Of a DNA stretch of 43,938 nt, positions 12,666 to 20,302 are shown piece by piece. The translations under genes were made by a program, and so were the position numbers. Each line of letters starts with the position of its first letter. Position 1 is the stretch's first letter. Under the pieces are notes generated by a model, which made no database searches, was not told where the DNA came from, and saw only the letters and a program-made list of their open reading frames with translations. The stretch is from Candidatus Niyogiibacteriota bacterium (GTDB lineage: Bacteria > Patescibacteriota > Minisyncoccia > 1-14-0-10-42-19): NCBI GenBank assembly GCA_016204155.1, contig JACQLG010000063.1, positions 1 to 43,938 of the forward strand, given 5' to 3'.

Positions 12666-14312
12666 TTATGCATTATTATCATCCTCTTGAATGCCAAGCG
12701 GAAAATATGTCCGCGCGCGATATGACACGCCAAATGATGTTTTGCGCACTTCGGTAAGACGAATTTTTTTTACCGGGATCACTACGGTAAAAGGACTCAC
12801 TCGCATACTCGCCTTTTCTGCTACATCGGGATTAATGTTCGACGCGACACTTCCCACGGTAAGGTGCGGCTTAAATTCCTGATCGCGAAAAGCCATGCGG
12901 GCATCCGAGAGCGCAAAACGCACCGCCTCCTGTAATCCAGATAGAACATCTACGCCATGCATATTGTCTATCGTAAAATAAAACGCTTTTCCATTTTCAT
13001 ATCCTGCAATCGGCCCTTCAGAAAAAGATGTGTTATCCAGCCTAATATCAAATGGATCAAAGCGACGCAGAACGTTACGCACTGCCCTTATTATTTCGCG
13101 CATGTCCGCTTCCGTATGCCTGCCGAGATGAAGAAGAGGAATATGGAAATTTTCCGAACGATGCAATTTTACTCCCGGTTCTTCCACGGCAATATGCGCT
13201 GAAATTTCTTTTGCAGAATCCTGCGGAAGACGAATTTCAAGGAAATATTCATACTCTTCAACACCGGCATCATTCGTATCTTTCTCCCTCTTTGGAGAGG
13301 GCGCGCCATCTGCGTCCGAAAAAACGGCATATGGCGTTTTATATGACAATCCGAGTTTGAGAATTTTTTGAAATTGCTCATCGGAAATTTTTGTGGGCGC
13401 AACCGACTGCGGATTTGCGCCGCCGTTTTGTATGGAATTCGTTGCATGATCGTAATACCATTCAGGAATATCAGCAATACGTCCGGGACGCACCAATTCG
13501 GAAATAGGAAGGTTTAGTTTACGGCCGCTCATATCCGCTTCATGAAGCCGGATGAATGAGGCAAGCGCGCGGAGATCGATTCGTTTCGTAGGACGGGTAA
13601 GAATATTCACATGCCCTCCTGTAGACCGTTGGGCAACGACATCTATGCCGCCTCCGTCTTGCGACCGCAGGAATCCCGCCATACTTGGATTATCCGAGTG
13701 GATAAAAACAACTTTTAATTTTTTCGAGCCATCTTGCTTCACCGTAAAAGATACGAGATTGCCGGCAGAAATAATCTGTTCAAGTTCTTGCGGCAGATCA
13801 TGCGTACGCCGGTATTCTTCATTATAGTGCGCAACCAGTAGCGGAAGCACAATCTCAACTACACGGTCGGGCTTCTTCGCAAGGCTCCTATTTAAATGAT
13901 AGACAAGGCTTGAAAGCCCAAATGCGCGGTCGATAGGATCTTCGGATATCGTACCTTTGCCGAACATATCGTCTCTGCGCGCATATTCAAGCATTTTCGC
14001 AAGCGCAGGATCTGCGGAGATGCCGAGGGCTTCCGACACAAGAAATGACGCGGTCGTCTTTTTGCCATGATGATCAAAACGCCCTCCGCCCACATCAATA
14101 AAAAGATGACCTTCCTGCTCCTTCTGAAACGCATCATCCGCATCTGTGGAATTTGCAAGAAGCTTGATTGACGCGGTCTTTACTCCCGGAAATAACTCTT
14201 CACCGAATTTTTTAAGTAAAAAAATGGCAACAATCGTATCTGGCTGGGGCATTGTTGGAAGAATGATAGTATGGATTTGGCTATGTTGTTTTGGCAGAGG
14301 ATTTTCGCTCAT
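12666..14312 (-). CDS. DHH-type phosphoesterase fused to a 2H (LigT-like) phosphodiesterase
   Basis: A 548-residue two-domain protein. I chose the ATG at 14310-14312 rather than a TTG at 14336, which lies in the promoter. Residues about 12-300 resemble MYG1/DHH-like phosphohydrolases: a PQPD segment near 22-25, IDVGGGRFDHHGK with D80-H81-H82, a second acidic cluster RRDD, then SDNPSMA and GGHVNI. Residues about 350-548 are a 2H phosphoesterase: HIPLLHLG (H391) and KPHLTVG (H484) give the paired HxhxL/HxTV motifs of 2'-5' RNA ligase/cyclic phosphodiesterases. Both halves act on phosphodiester bonds of nucleotides or RNA, so an RNA- or cyclic-nucleotide-processing role is reasonable; the substrate is unknown. 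It is divergent from a gene of unknown function. Confidence 0.8.
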   Translation of the reverse strand: MSENPLPKQHSQIHTIILPTMPQPDTIVAIFLLKKFGEELFPGVKTASIKLLANSTDADDAFQKEQEGHLFIDVGGGRFDHHGKKTTASFLVSEALGISADPALAKMLEYARRDDMFGKGTISEDPIDRAFGLSSLVYHLNRSLAKKPDRVVEIVLPLLVAHYNEEYRRTHDLPQELEQIISAGNLVSFTVKQDGSKKLKVVFIHSDNPSMAGFLRSQDGGGIDVVAQRSTGGHVNILTRPTKRIDLRALASFIRLHEADMSGRKLNLPISELVRPGRIADIPEWYYDHATNSIQNGGANPQSVAPTKISDEQFQKILKLGLSYKTPYAVFSDADGAPSPKREKDTNDAGVEEYEYFLEIRLPQDSAKEISAHIAVEEPGVKLHRSENFHIPLLHLGRHTEADMREIIRAVRNVLRRFDPFDIRLDNTSFSEGPIAGYENGKAFYFTIDNMHGVDVLSGLQEAVRFALSDARMAFRDQEFKPHLTVGSVASNINPDVAEKASMRVSPFTVVIPVKKIRLTEVRKTSFGVSYRARTYFPLGIQEDDNNA

Positions 14313-14314
14313 AC

Positions 14315-14343
14315 TTGACTTTAACACATAAATCAATTATAAT
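14315..14343. promoter_or_regulatory. Strong divergent promoter
   Basis: Plus strand: TTGACT (14315-14320), 17-nt spacer, TATAAT (14338-14343), facing the gene at 14390. On the minus strand a TATAAT at 14336-14341 overlaps it and faces the DHH-2H gene. Confidence 0.75.
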
Positions 14344-14389
14344 ACACAATAAACATAAAGTCAATGCCATACAAAGGAGGAAAATCATA

Positions 14390-15550
14390 ATGAAAGGGCA
14401 GAAAAAGCTCTTTGAAAATCTAAGATTATCAAGCGCATACAATAACGGCGGAGCCGCAAAGGAAACAAAAAAAAGGGCGATTGTGAAGATGCTTGTTAAA
14501 AAACAAGCAGAGCTTGAAAAGCTCTGCAAATCATATCAGGGTGAAAACCCGATCGGTTTTATTATTGAATCCGCGGCGCGACTCTCGCCTTCCATTCCTA
14601 AAAACACGCCTGAAGCAGAAAAGATAGAAAGGGTTATTTTGAAAGAACTCCATCTTGCGGGAGAAAAAAACGCGGATTGTATTTGGATAAAAATCCGCGG
14701 CGCATACGCAACAATATGGGGAGTAAGTGAGATCAAAGCATCATACGAAGCGTTTTCAGGAAAAAGAATCCAAATCAAGAAAACTATCGAAAAAATTCCT
14801 GATATCGTATACAGGATCAACACGCAGCCAAATGCATTTCAAATACCGTATACGCTCAAAATAAAGGATCCGCTAATAACATCTCTCATCGTACCGTTTG
14901 ATGAAAAAAAATGGTTTACGATAAAATCATCAGAGGCACAGCTGCTGGATGATTATCACATCCAGAAAATAGTGGAGATTGAGTTTACAAACCGAGAACT
15001 CATCTTCATTGCCAAAAAACTATTCCGGGATTACGATCCCCTGCCGCATATCCGCTTCTATGAAAGCGATCAGGGGGTTTATGAGGAAATCATGAATCGC
15101 GTCATCACAAAAGCTGCTGCCGCGGTAACTTTGTTCTACACGCAGGCAGGAATTCTCTCACCAACACACAAAAAATATGCAAAAGAAATAGGTCTCTTCG
15201 TCCTCTTATACGGGAGAATACCTCTTTCAAAAAATGAAGTTCGCGCCGTACGAAAAATCATGAAACCCTTGTCCAAGGATGAACTTCTCTACCCGCGGAC
15301 AGACGAGAGATTCATTGCTGCAACATTGGAGAATAATACACATCTGCAGAATGTCGTGTCGTTTTTTTATGAAACGATGCAGCGCGACAACCTCAATAAT
15401 AAGCAGGAAAACGGTGTTAAAAAAATGCTTGAAAGGTTTTGTGCGGGGCTTTTTAGCGCAATAGAGCATAGCCGCCGTAAAGGAAAATCAGAAGTCAATA
15501 TTCGTATGACTCCGATGAACATAGTCACCTTTGGTGCCTACATTTCGTAA
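14390..15550 (+). CDS. Protein of unknown function (386 aa)
   Basis: The ATG at 14390 follows AAAGGAGG by 9 nt; a longer reading would extend through the promoter. The 386-residue protein is basic at the N-terminus (MKGQKKLFENLR, AKETKKRAIVKML), has a mixed alpha/beta centre (IWIKIRGAYATIWGVSEIK) and a helical C-terminal half with hydrophobic segments such as ITKAAAAVTLFYTQAG and YAKEIGLFVLLYG. I see no signal peptide, membrane helix or catalytic motif and do not recognise the family. It stands alone between a strong promoter and a very strong bidirectional terminator, so it is a single-gene transcript, probably well expressed. Confidence 0.8.
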   Translation: MKGQKKLFENLRLSSAYNNGGAAKETKKRAIVKMLVKKQAELEKLCKSYQGENPIGFIIESAARLSPSIPKNTPEAEKIERVILKELHLAGEKNADCIWIKIRGAYATIWGVSEIKASYEAFSGKRIQIKKTIEKIPDIVYRINTQPNAFQIPYTLKIKDPLITSLIVPFDEKKWFTIKSSEAQLLDDYHIQKIVEIEFTNRELIFIAKKLFRDYDPLPHIRFYESDQGVYEEIMNRVITKAAAAVTLFYTQAGILSPTHKKYAKEIGLFVLLYGRIPLSKNEVRAVRKIMKPLSKDELLYPRTDERFIAATLENNTHLQNVVSFFYETMQRDNLNNKQENGVKKMLERFCAGLFSAIEHSRRKGKSEVNIRMTPMNIVTFGAYIS

Positions 15551-15578
15551 TTACATTATATGTTATATGCGCAAAATC

Positions 15579-15631
15579 AAAACCCTGGCAGAAAATTATA
15601 TCTAAGATATAATTTTCTGACCAGGGTTTTT
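15579..15631. terminator. Long bidirectional terminator
   Basis: AAAACCCTGG / CCAGGGTTTT (15579-15588 with 15621-15630) encloses a perfect 13-bp stem AGAAAATTATATC / GATATAATTTTCT with a 3-nt loop. A and T runs on both sides serve the two convergent genes. Confidence 0.92.
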
Positions 15632-15649
15632 GCGTTCTAGAGAAAAACT

Positions 15650-16624
15650 TTACATCGAAAACTTTTTTAGAACATCTTTAATAATACCAAAGATGTCCTG
15701 ATCCGACCTTTCGGTCGGGATGGCGTCGGAACTTTCCGTACCGTTTGCTACAATATAACGGTCCGGAATAACTTTCCAGCGTTCTTCTTCGCCCGCCTGT
15801 AATTTCTGCAGAATCGGCGCAATAACACTTCTTGGAGAGGAGAACTTCTTATCAAAAAATATTATTGCGTTTTTTGTTTTGGCGTCACGAATAGCCAAAA
15901 CATCGTACTTCTTCTGATTCACGTCGGCGACAAACTTATTGTCGGTTACAAAATACCCGATATGAAACTCACTCCCAACAGAAATGTACGCCGGGGCAAC
16001 ATGTAGTGCCTTCTCTTGCTCTTGCTCCGCTCTTTTGTGAAGGCTGTAAAACCATTCTATCCTTGACCTGACATTCTCCGAACCAACGCCTTCGCTCACC
16101 AAATCACGCAAGTAGCGCGATAAACTAAACGGCTGGAAAGAGGATTTAATCACAGAAAGGATGTCACTGAATGCTTCGACGTTTGGCACTTCCTTTTTGT
16201 CAAGGATATTATTACGGAATGCCCGTACGACATCTGCCGCGCGAACCACTACCTCTGCCGGGTCATACCCCAGCCTGTACGCTTGTCGGCATAACCATGT
16301 TATAGAATATGGATACGACCGTAAATGGCCATCTTTATCGTTCTTCTCAAAAATAGCCATAATCCGCTTATCGGCATCAAGAGTTAGCTCTTGTCCGAAA
16401 TGATTGAATACTGCCCTCAATGCTCCTGTTCCGCGAAGAAGAGGAAATTTCCCTTCCTCAACGCATTGAGACACATTAACTGGCTGATCAGAAAATTCAA
16501 TCGCGAGTTCGCCGATCTCTTTTTCTAAAAAAAGAGAAAGGTAGAAATATGCCGCTATACCATGAAGTACTGGGCGCCTACCGCCGAAAGGACCTGTAAA
16601 AATCACTCCTGTAAAATCTTTCAT
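15650..16624 (-). CDS. Unknown protein, apparently a decayed relative of the DHH-type domain
   Basis: A 324-residue protein starting after AAGGAGG. By eye its course follows the DHH-like domain encoded at 12666-14312. GTGALRAVFNHFGQE sits where that protein has DVGGGRFDHHGK, and VTDNKFVADV is followed by YDVLAIRDAKTKNAIIFF, a W and NGTESSDAIPT. The other protein has SDNPSMA, DVVAQRSTGGHVNI, W and NGGANPQSVAPT in the same order. The DHH metal ligands are replaced (NHF), so it is probably not a metal-dependent phosphohydrolase. The alignment is mine and unscored. It has its own extended -10 promoter and is transcribed separately from the upstream 638-residue gene. Confidence 0.72.
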   Translation of the reverse strand: MKDFTGVIFTGPFGGRRPVLHGIAAYFYLSLFLEKEIGELAIEFSDQPVNVSQCVEEGKFPLLRGTGALRAVFNHFGQELTLDADKRIMAIFEKNDKDGHLRSYPYSITWLCRQAYRLGYDPAEVVVRAADVVRAFRNNILDKKEVPNVEAFSDILSVIKSSFQPFSLSRYLRDLVSEGVGSENVRSRIEWFYSLHKRAEQEQEKALHVAPAYISVGSEFHIGYFVTDNKFVADVNQKKYDVLAIRDAKTKNAIIFFDKKFSSPRSVIAPILQKLQAGEEERWKVIPDRYIVANGTESSDAIPTERSDQDIFGIIKDVLKKFSM

Positions 16625-16668
16625 TTGAAACCTCCTTCTTCTTTATTCTTTTGTGAATTTCGAAATGT

Positions 16669-16674
16669 ATTATA
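16669..16674 (-). promoter_or_regulatory. Extended -10 promoter of the 324-aa gene
   Basis: The minus strand reads TATGCTATAAT, a TGn-extended -10 box, about 45 nt before the start codon. No good -35 is visible. Confidence 0.55.
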
Positions 16675-16685
16675 GCATATCTGAA

Positions 16686-16739
16686 TAAAAAAAGCAAGCC
16701 CTTGAGAAAGAGGTAAGAACCTACTTCTACAAGGGCTTG
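16686..16739 (-). terminator. Rho-independent terminator after the 638-aa gene
   Basis: CAAGCCCTTG/CAAGGGCTTG (16695-16704 with 16730-16739) continues inward as an imperfect stem (AGAAAGAGGT/ACCTACTTCT). On the minus strand it is followed by seven or more T. Confidence 0.88.
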
Positions 16740-16750
16740 TAGTGCTTTAC

Positions 16751-18667
16751 TTATTCATCTTCATCATAGTCGACTGTGATGAAGGGAGATGGCGCTTGGA
16801 ACGGGTCAGAGGGAAATTCTGTAGCTTCATCACCGGATGTTTCAGTACGAGGCGACTCCTCGTCTTTCGCATCCGATTTCTCTGATTTCGGGCGGTAACG
16901 GCGTGGCTGTAAATACGATGGTGCATCCTCCCGCTTAATGCCTTTTTTACGACAATAGGCATCAAGCAGAAAGTAAAGTGCTGGATCCGGTACTTCAGAA
17001 AAACTAGATACAACACCGAGCTTCATTCGAAGCCTCTTCTCGGTATCAGAGTCAGACCCATATAGTTTTTCCACCAGTTGCAGTGTTGCTGCATCTGACG
17101 TTCCGTTTGAGCGTTTAAAGACAAAAGCTAAGGGTCTTTTTTCATCATCATGAGAAATCCCAAAAACGATGAAAGTTCCTTCTTCTGTCCCTTCAAGCAC
17201 AGCGATAAAATCCTGCGTTTGATACGCTTCTTCTGCCCGTTCAATTACCCAACCGAGTTCAAAGCGCTCGTTTTTGCGCTGTAAGGCTTTAATAACTGGC
17301 TTCTGCAATTCCTCAACAGGTCTATATTCACCCGGTTTGGGCAATCCGTTGCAGATCGTTTCGCGCTCATCCTTGTCTTCTGGAAATGCGACAGTATAGC
17401 CGCCCTTTCCATCGGCGTCAAAACGAAAACGTCTTTTTCGGCTCACCTTATCAAGCCCGTCCCAGCCTTCAATTGATACTGGGCACTGTCCGGCTACTTT
17501 CCCGGTCAGCAACTGTTCAAAGGTAATGGGGCTTGAGAGCTTTTTCCAACTGATGAACCTGTCAAGTTCTTTCCTGAACTCCCTCCGATCCTTCAGCTCT
17601 TTTAAGTGGATTTGGATACTCTCTCGGATAAGGCTGTTTCTTATATCTTCAATGCCTTTCTTGCCGACATCAAAGAATATAGAGAACTGTCCGCGCCACG
17701 ACCCATTCGGATCATTCTGTCGTGGTCCGAACATACGTCCTAAAAGATGCTCGTCGGTCTTCATGACTTTCAGTTCTACCTGATTAATCCTCTGCTTCCT
17801 TCTCCCGATTTCTATTAGGTTCACATCAAGACCCACGAGTAAACGACCATAAAAGATTAGTTGGCCTTCTTTTTCCCGTTTTAAGGGAAGAATATAGACG
17901 CCGATAACCCCGAGCTGATCGGTCTTGCCCAATACTACCGACTCAAATGTTTCAGACGAAATCAATCTTGGGTACTTTTCGGATCCCAAGACGTAGGGCT
18001 CGATCTTTTTGCGATAGGCCTCTTCCTCCTGCCTTTCGGCTTCTTCAACGGGAGCAAGAAAATCCTGTATCAGCACATCCTCTACAATCGCGCGCAGGAA
18101 CCTGTCTTTCGCGTAATCAGGATGGATCATAAACGCTTTGCCATCCCAACTGAATGAAAAGGCATCAAGATGATCCTTTTCATCTGCCAAAACCAGGAAA
18201 CCCTTCTCACGCCAGGCTTCTACCACCTTATCAATCGCCTGGCCATATTCGGCTTGTAGGCCGATTCTGAAATCGGGTAAATGATCTGTCTCCTTTATAA
18301 GAATATCATCTACCATTTTGCGGAATCCGCTCCGTAGCATGGCAAGACGAGGAATACTCGGATGTTTTGCAACAATCTCCGTCTCCGTCTCCTTAATCTT
18401 CTTTAGCTGCTCCTCGATTTCTAAAATCGAGTTTTGTATCCTCTTTTCAGAGATCTCGCGCTCTGTTTCTTGCAACAGACCGCGCAACTCCTCGATCTCG
18501 GCCTCATAATCCCTCTCTTCCTTATACAAATCAGCCAAAAAACTGATCCATCCCTCGGTCCTTTCTGTTGCCAAGGCTCTCCTCTGTGCTGAGTCCTCTT
18601 CCAACAGCCGTTTCCGTGCGGCTTGGATCCTTTCTTCTAATGTTTCTTCTTGCTTCTGTTCCACCAT
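16751..18667 (-). CDS. Large coiled-coil protein of unknown function (638 aa)
   Basis: The ATG at 18665-18667 follows AAGGAGGTG. Residues 1-105 are almost all charged heptad-like sequence (a coiled coil with many E, K and R); residues about 110-560 are mixed alpha/beta; the last 70 residues are disordered, rich in S, E, D and P, ending in a very acidic tail. There is no signal peptide or membrane helix, and I do not recognise the family. Strands such as GVIGVYILPLKRE and RLLVGLDVNLIEIG could form a beta-rich middle domain. It is expressed from a strong promoter about 170 nt upstream through an unusual leader, and has its own terminator. A scaffold or adaptor role would suit the architecture, but that is a guess. 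Confidence 0.8.
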   Translation of the reverse strand: MVEQKQEETLEERIQAARKRLLEEDSAQRRALATERTEGWISFLADLYKEERDYEAEIEELRGLLQETEREISEKRIQNSILEIEEQLKKIKETETEIVAKHPSIPRLAMLRSGFRKMVDDILIKETDHLPDFRIGLQAEYGQAIDKVVEAWREKGFLVLADEKDHLDAFSFSWDGKAFMIHPDYAKDRFLRAIVEDVLIQDFLAPVEEAERQEEEAYRKKIEPYVLGSEKYPRLISSETFESVVLGKTDQLGVIGVYILPLKREKEGQLIFYGRLLVGLDVNLIEIGRRKQRINQVELKVMKTDEHLLGRMFGPRQNDPNGSWRGQFSIFFDVGKKGIEDIRNSLIRESIQIHLKELKDRREFRKELDRFISWKKLSSPITFEQLLTGKVAGQCPVSIEGWDGLDKVSRKRRFRFDADGKGGYTVAFPEDKDERETICNGLPKPGEYRPVEELQKPVIKALQRKNERFELGWVIERAEEAYQTQDFIAVLEGTEEGTFIVFGISHDDEKRPLAFVFKRSNGTSDAATLQLVEKLYGSDSDTEKRLRMKLGVVSSFSEVPDPALYFLLDAYCRKKGIKREDAPSYLQPRRYRPKSEKSDAKDEESPRTETSGDEATEFPSDPFQAPSPFITVDYDEDE

Positions 18668-18830
18668 GGAACACCTCCTTGTAAAATTAGATTTTTACTT
18701 CTGTGCACTAAAACCAAAAAACGTTACAACACTCCTGGAATACTTAATCTATCCAGCTTAATCTATCCAGATCACCTCCTTGCTTATTGATTTTTTAGAT
18801 TTTTTATACTCAAAGACCTAGCTTAAAATC
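18668..18830 (-). promoter_or_regulatory. Long 5' leader of the 638-aa gene with an orphan Shine-Dalgarno
   Basis: From the predicted start of transcription near 18830 to the gene there are about 160 nt without a gene. They hold AAGGAGGTGATC (complement of 18770-18781), a full-length match to the anti-Shine-Dalgarno end of 16S rRNA, with no usable start codon after it. A tandem 14-bp repeat and then the real AAGGAGGTG before the ATG follow. It could be a translational decoy or standby site. Confidence 0.5.
18743..18770. repeat. Tandem 14-bp direct repeat
   Basis: CTTAATCTATCCAG occurs twice in direct succession (18743-18756 and 18757-18770), inside the leader of the 638-aa gene. Confidence 0.9.
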
Positions 18831-18836
18831 CCCCCT

Positions 18837-18864
18837 ATTATACAGCAATAATAGAAAATGTCAA
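18837..18864 (-). promoter_or_regulatory. Strong sigma-70-type promoter of the 638-aa gene
   Basis: The minus strand has consensus TTGACA (18859-18864), a 16-nt spacer and consensus TATAAT (18837-18842). Confidence 0.8.
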
Positions 18865-18920
18865 CCCTCGCTGACAAATAATATAGAAAGCAGAGAACCA
18901 AAGGGGCAATATAAACAACA

Positions 18921-18945
18921 TAAAAAGGCCTTCGGAAGAAGGCCT
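18921..18945 (-). terminator. Rho-independent terminator of the dehydrogenase gene
   Basis: AGGCCTTC/GAAGGCCT around a 4-nt loop, followed by TTTTTA on the minus strand, 4 nt after the stop codon. Confidence 0.92.
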
Positions 18946-18948
18946 GAT

Positions 18949-20025
18949 TTAGTTCAAAGCAGCTAGTTTTTCTTGGTAGATCTTCTCTGCAGTTCTGTGA
19001 GCGGGCAGATTTTTTTTCTCGCTGTGATCAAAAATCGTTTCGAGCGCTTTTGGAATCTCTTCGAAAATAGTATGCAGCAATGCGCCGTGGTTATATCCCC
19101 CGTTGAGCGTTTCAAAATAAACTTTCCGTAAGCCGCCCGAATTAATAATATAATCCGGAGCGTACAAAATGCCCTTTTGATGCAATGCGTCGCCATCTTC
19201 CATGGAAAGCAGCGCATTATTTGCAGAACCGGCTACAATTCGATATTGCGCTTCTGCAATTGTGATTCCGCCGAGGGAACAGGGGACAAAAACATCAACA
19301 TGACTTGCAAAAATTTCTTCTATAGAAACAACAGAACAACTTCCACCAAATTCTGCCGAAGCTCTTTTTGTTTTCTCTTGATCAATATCTGCAATAACTA
19401 ACCTGCCGCCTGCCTGATGGATAAAACGCGCAATGGGGTAGCCGGTTTTCCCTAGCCCCTGAACCGCAAATGAACGGCCTTCGCATGAATTGCAGCCGAA
19501 AACTCTACGAAGGCAAACCCGAATCCCTTCAAATACCCCAAGAGCAGTCATTTGAGATGTTAAATCAGAAATATTGGAAAGATCAGGGAAAGGCATCTCA
19601 TCAATGTTATTTGCCAATCCCGCAATATGCCTCGTGTATTTTGCAACCTCAAAGGCGTCAGGATAATGAAATCCAGCATCTTCCGCAGTAACGTATTGGC
19701 CCCCGAGCGCATTAATACATTCGGCAATAAATTGATATAAAGCTTCGTTTTTATCACAATCAGGGTTTGCAATAAGTACCCCCTTTGCCCCGCCTACGGG
19801 CAAATTCGCCATAACGGCTTTCCGCGTCATTCCTGCAGACAGACGCAAAACATCCGTCCTTGCCGCATGAAAAGTCGGGTATGGGTAAATACGAAATCCA
19901 CCTATAGTCCTTCCCTGAATCTTTCTATGAATAGCGATGATCGCTGATTTATTTACCTTTTTATTAAAAAAGACCGCTTCAAGCTCATGACCATCGAACT
20001 CTGGATTTAGATACGCATATGGCAT
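18949..20025 (-). CDS. Leucine/glutamate-type amino-acid dehydrogenase
   Basis: A 358-residue protein of the Glu/Leu/Phe/Val dehydrogenase family, close in length to leucine dehydrogenase (about 360). It catalyses NAD(P)-dependent oxidative deamination of an amino acid to a 2-oxo acid and ammonia, or the reverse. The substrate domain has GGFRIYPY, GMTRKA (substrate lysine K69), the catalytic lysine K81 in LPVGGAKGV and D116 in TAEDAG. The Rossmann domain has GLGKTGYP near residue 190, then VIADID and SANNAL. A GGGGAGG site precedes the ATG. It forms a single-gene unit with its own terminator. I cannot decide which amino acid is preferred, so I give no symbol. Confidence 0.9.
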   Translation of the reverse strand: MPYAYLNPEFDGHELEAVFFNKKVNKSAIIAIHRKIQGRTIGGFRIYPYPTFHAARTDVLRLSAGMTRKAVMANLPVGGAKGVLIANPDCDKNEALYQFIAECINALGGQYVTAEDAGFHYPDAFEVAKYTRHIAGLANNIDEMPFPDLSNISDLTSQMTALGVFEGIRVCLRRVFGCNSCEGRSFAVQGLGKTGYPIARFIHQAGGRLVIADIDQEKTKRASAEFGGSCSVVSIEEIFASHVDVFVPCSLGGITIAEAQYRIVAGSANNALLSMEDGDALHQKGILYAPDYIINSGGLRKVYFETLNGGYNHGALLHTIFEEIPKALETIFDHSEKKNLPAHRTAEKIYQEKLAALN

Positions 20026-20173
20026 TGAATACCTCCCCGGAATACATCTTTTGCAAAAAATTTTAAAATAAATCCATAGATAGTTTATACGAAATAGGCA
20101 GAAAAATCAAGGTATGAAAATCTTTGATTTTTAGGGATTTTTAAGATATCATAACCGATATTGGAGCAATGTT

Positions 20174-20254
20174 GCCGAGGTGGTGGAATGGCAGACACGC
20201 ACGACTCAAAATCGTGTGCCGCAAGGCATGAGGGTCCGACTCCCTCCCTCGGCA
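20174..20254 (+). tRNA. tRNA-Leu, anticodon CAA
   Basis: The acceptor GCCGAGG/CCTCGGC, a G-rich D-arm, anticodon stem CACGA/TCGTG with loop CTCAAAA (anticodon CAA, reads UUG), a long class II variable arm and a T-arm are all present. Discriminator A; no encoded CCA. It lies about 48 nt before parB. Confidence 0.93.
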
Positions 20255-20268
20255 TTCAAAATCTTCTT

Positions 20269-20296
20269 TTGCAAATTAAAGACAATTTGCTATTCT
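20269..20296 (+). promoter_or_regulatory. parB promoter, leaderless geometry
   Basis: TTGCAA (20269-20274), 16-nt spacer, TATTCT (20291-20296); the parB ATG follows after 6 nt and no Shine-Dalgarno is present. Confidence 0.6.
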
Positions 20297-20302
20297 AAAA
20301 AG

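Noticed and set aside
18770..18783. Match to the 3' end of 16S rRNA, considered as an rRNA fragment
   Set aside because: Only about 12 nt match, with no upstream 16S sequence. It is better read as a perfect Shine-Dalgarno on the minus strand.
20180..20302. Longer parB reading
   Set aside because: It would run through the tRNA-Leu(CAA) gene; the conserved sequence and promoter fit the ATG at 20303.
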